From positions 459,246 to 502,368 of the forward strand of contig BFEA01000141.1 in the NCBI GenBank assembly GCA_003427395.1: a DNA stretch of 43,123 bases. The letters run 5' to 3'. Shown one piece after another: positions 42,756-43,123 of this stretch (its first letter is position 1; every line of letters begins with the position of its first letter). The notes beneath the pieces are model-generated. The model was not told the DNA's origin and did no database searches. It saw nothing but the letters and a program-made list of their open reading frames with translations. The translations under genes and the position numbers were made by a program. Source of the DNA: Chara braunii. Its lineage: Eukaryota > Streptophyta > Charophyceae > Charales > Characeae.

Positions 42756-43123
42756 CCGGCGGGTCCAATCCCGCCATTTGCAAGCGGAAACTTTGCCGAT
42801 TTTTTGTGCTCAGAAGAATTCATCAAAATGTCTGCAAATTTGAGGGTCCGTAGGTTAGGTCCTGATCTTTCAGGGAAAAATAATACAAAAACATAATAAA
42901 ATTGTTTTGACCATGAAATATTCGCCGCACCGATTTGCTGCATTTCCAACCGGCGGTTCAAATCCCACCATTTGCAATCGGCAACTTTGCCGATTTTTTT
43001 GCTGAGAAGAATTCATCAAAATGTCGGCAAATTTGAGGGTCCATAGGCTAGGTCGTGATCTTTCAAGGAAAAATATTTAAAAAAAAACAAAAAATCATTT
43101 TGACCGTGAAATATTCGCCGCGC
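42756..43123 (+). repeat. 194-bp tandem repeat, two copies, second cut by the window end
   Basis: 42756-42949 and 42950-43123 share CCGGCGG, CCATTTGCAA, AACTTTGCCGATTTTTT, GAAGAATTCATCAAAATGTC and GAAATATTCGCCGC. The first part of each unit has a box-B-like stretch (GGGTCCAATCCC and GGTTCAAATCCC). Confidence 0.88.

Overview
This window is repeat DNA from a eukaryotic nuclear genome. I see no host gene. It holds decayed Ty3/gypsy-type LTR retrotransposons, satellite DNA, small DNA-transposon-like insertions and an unusual hairpin-rich non-coding part. The priming sites (TGGTATCAGAGC type) match the initiator-Met tRNA priming used by many plant LTR elements, and the pol fragments end in chromodomain-like tails. 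A streptophyte is therefore likely. A charophyte alga such as Chara is my guess, not something the sequence proves.

Left part (1-4962): a plus-strand Ty3/gypsy element. It has a partial 5' LTR, an internal region that begins abruptly at the end of reverse transcriptase and continues through RNase H, integrase and a chromodomain-like tail (all with frameshifts or stops), then a polypurine tract and a complete 1.34 kb 3' LTR. It abuts a 172-bp satellite.

Centre (4963-31363): the main structure is a head-to-tail array of one non-autonomous retroelement on the minus strand. LTRs start at 4963, 10256, 15904, 20896 and 26639, and they alternate with five internal domains. Each internal domain carries a leader, gag, protease and only the first part of RT, fused directly to the polypurine tract. 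Neighbouring domains share a single LTR. The rightmost domain is cut off in its leader, and the same satellite resumes at 31364, so the array sits inside the satellite. Comparing units reveals two small transposon-like insertions with target duplications, two UAG codons present at the same gag positions in all five units, and an A AAA AAC heptamer directly before a UAG at the gag end in three units.

Right part (31742-43123): a minus-strand gag relic of another Ty3-like element and a minus-strand integrase tail come first. They are followed by about 2.5 kb densely packed with short perfect inverted repeats. Next comes a third Ty3-like family with two short LTRs in opposite orientation around a plus-strand integrase relic. 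The right-hand LTR of that pair is flanked by integrase on one side and a primer binding site on the other. Last are more hairpin clusters, a strongly G-depleted tract, a hairpin motif repeated four times, tRNA-like box B sequences and a 194-bp tandem repeat that runs off the window. A 185-base assembly gap lies at 16454-16638.
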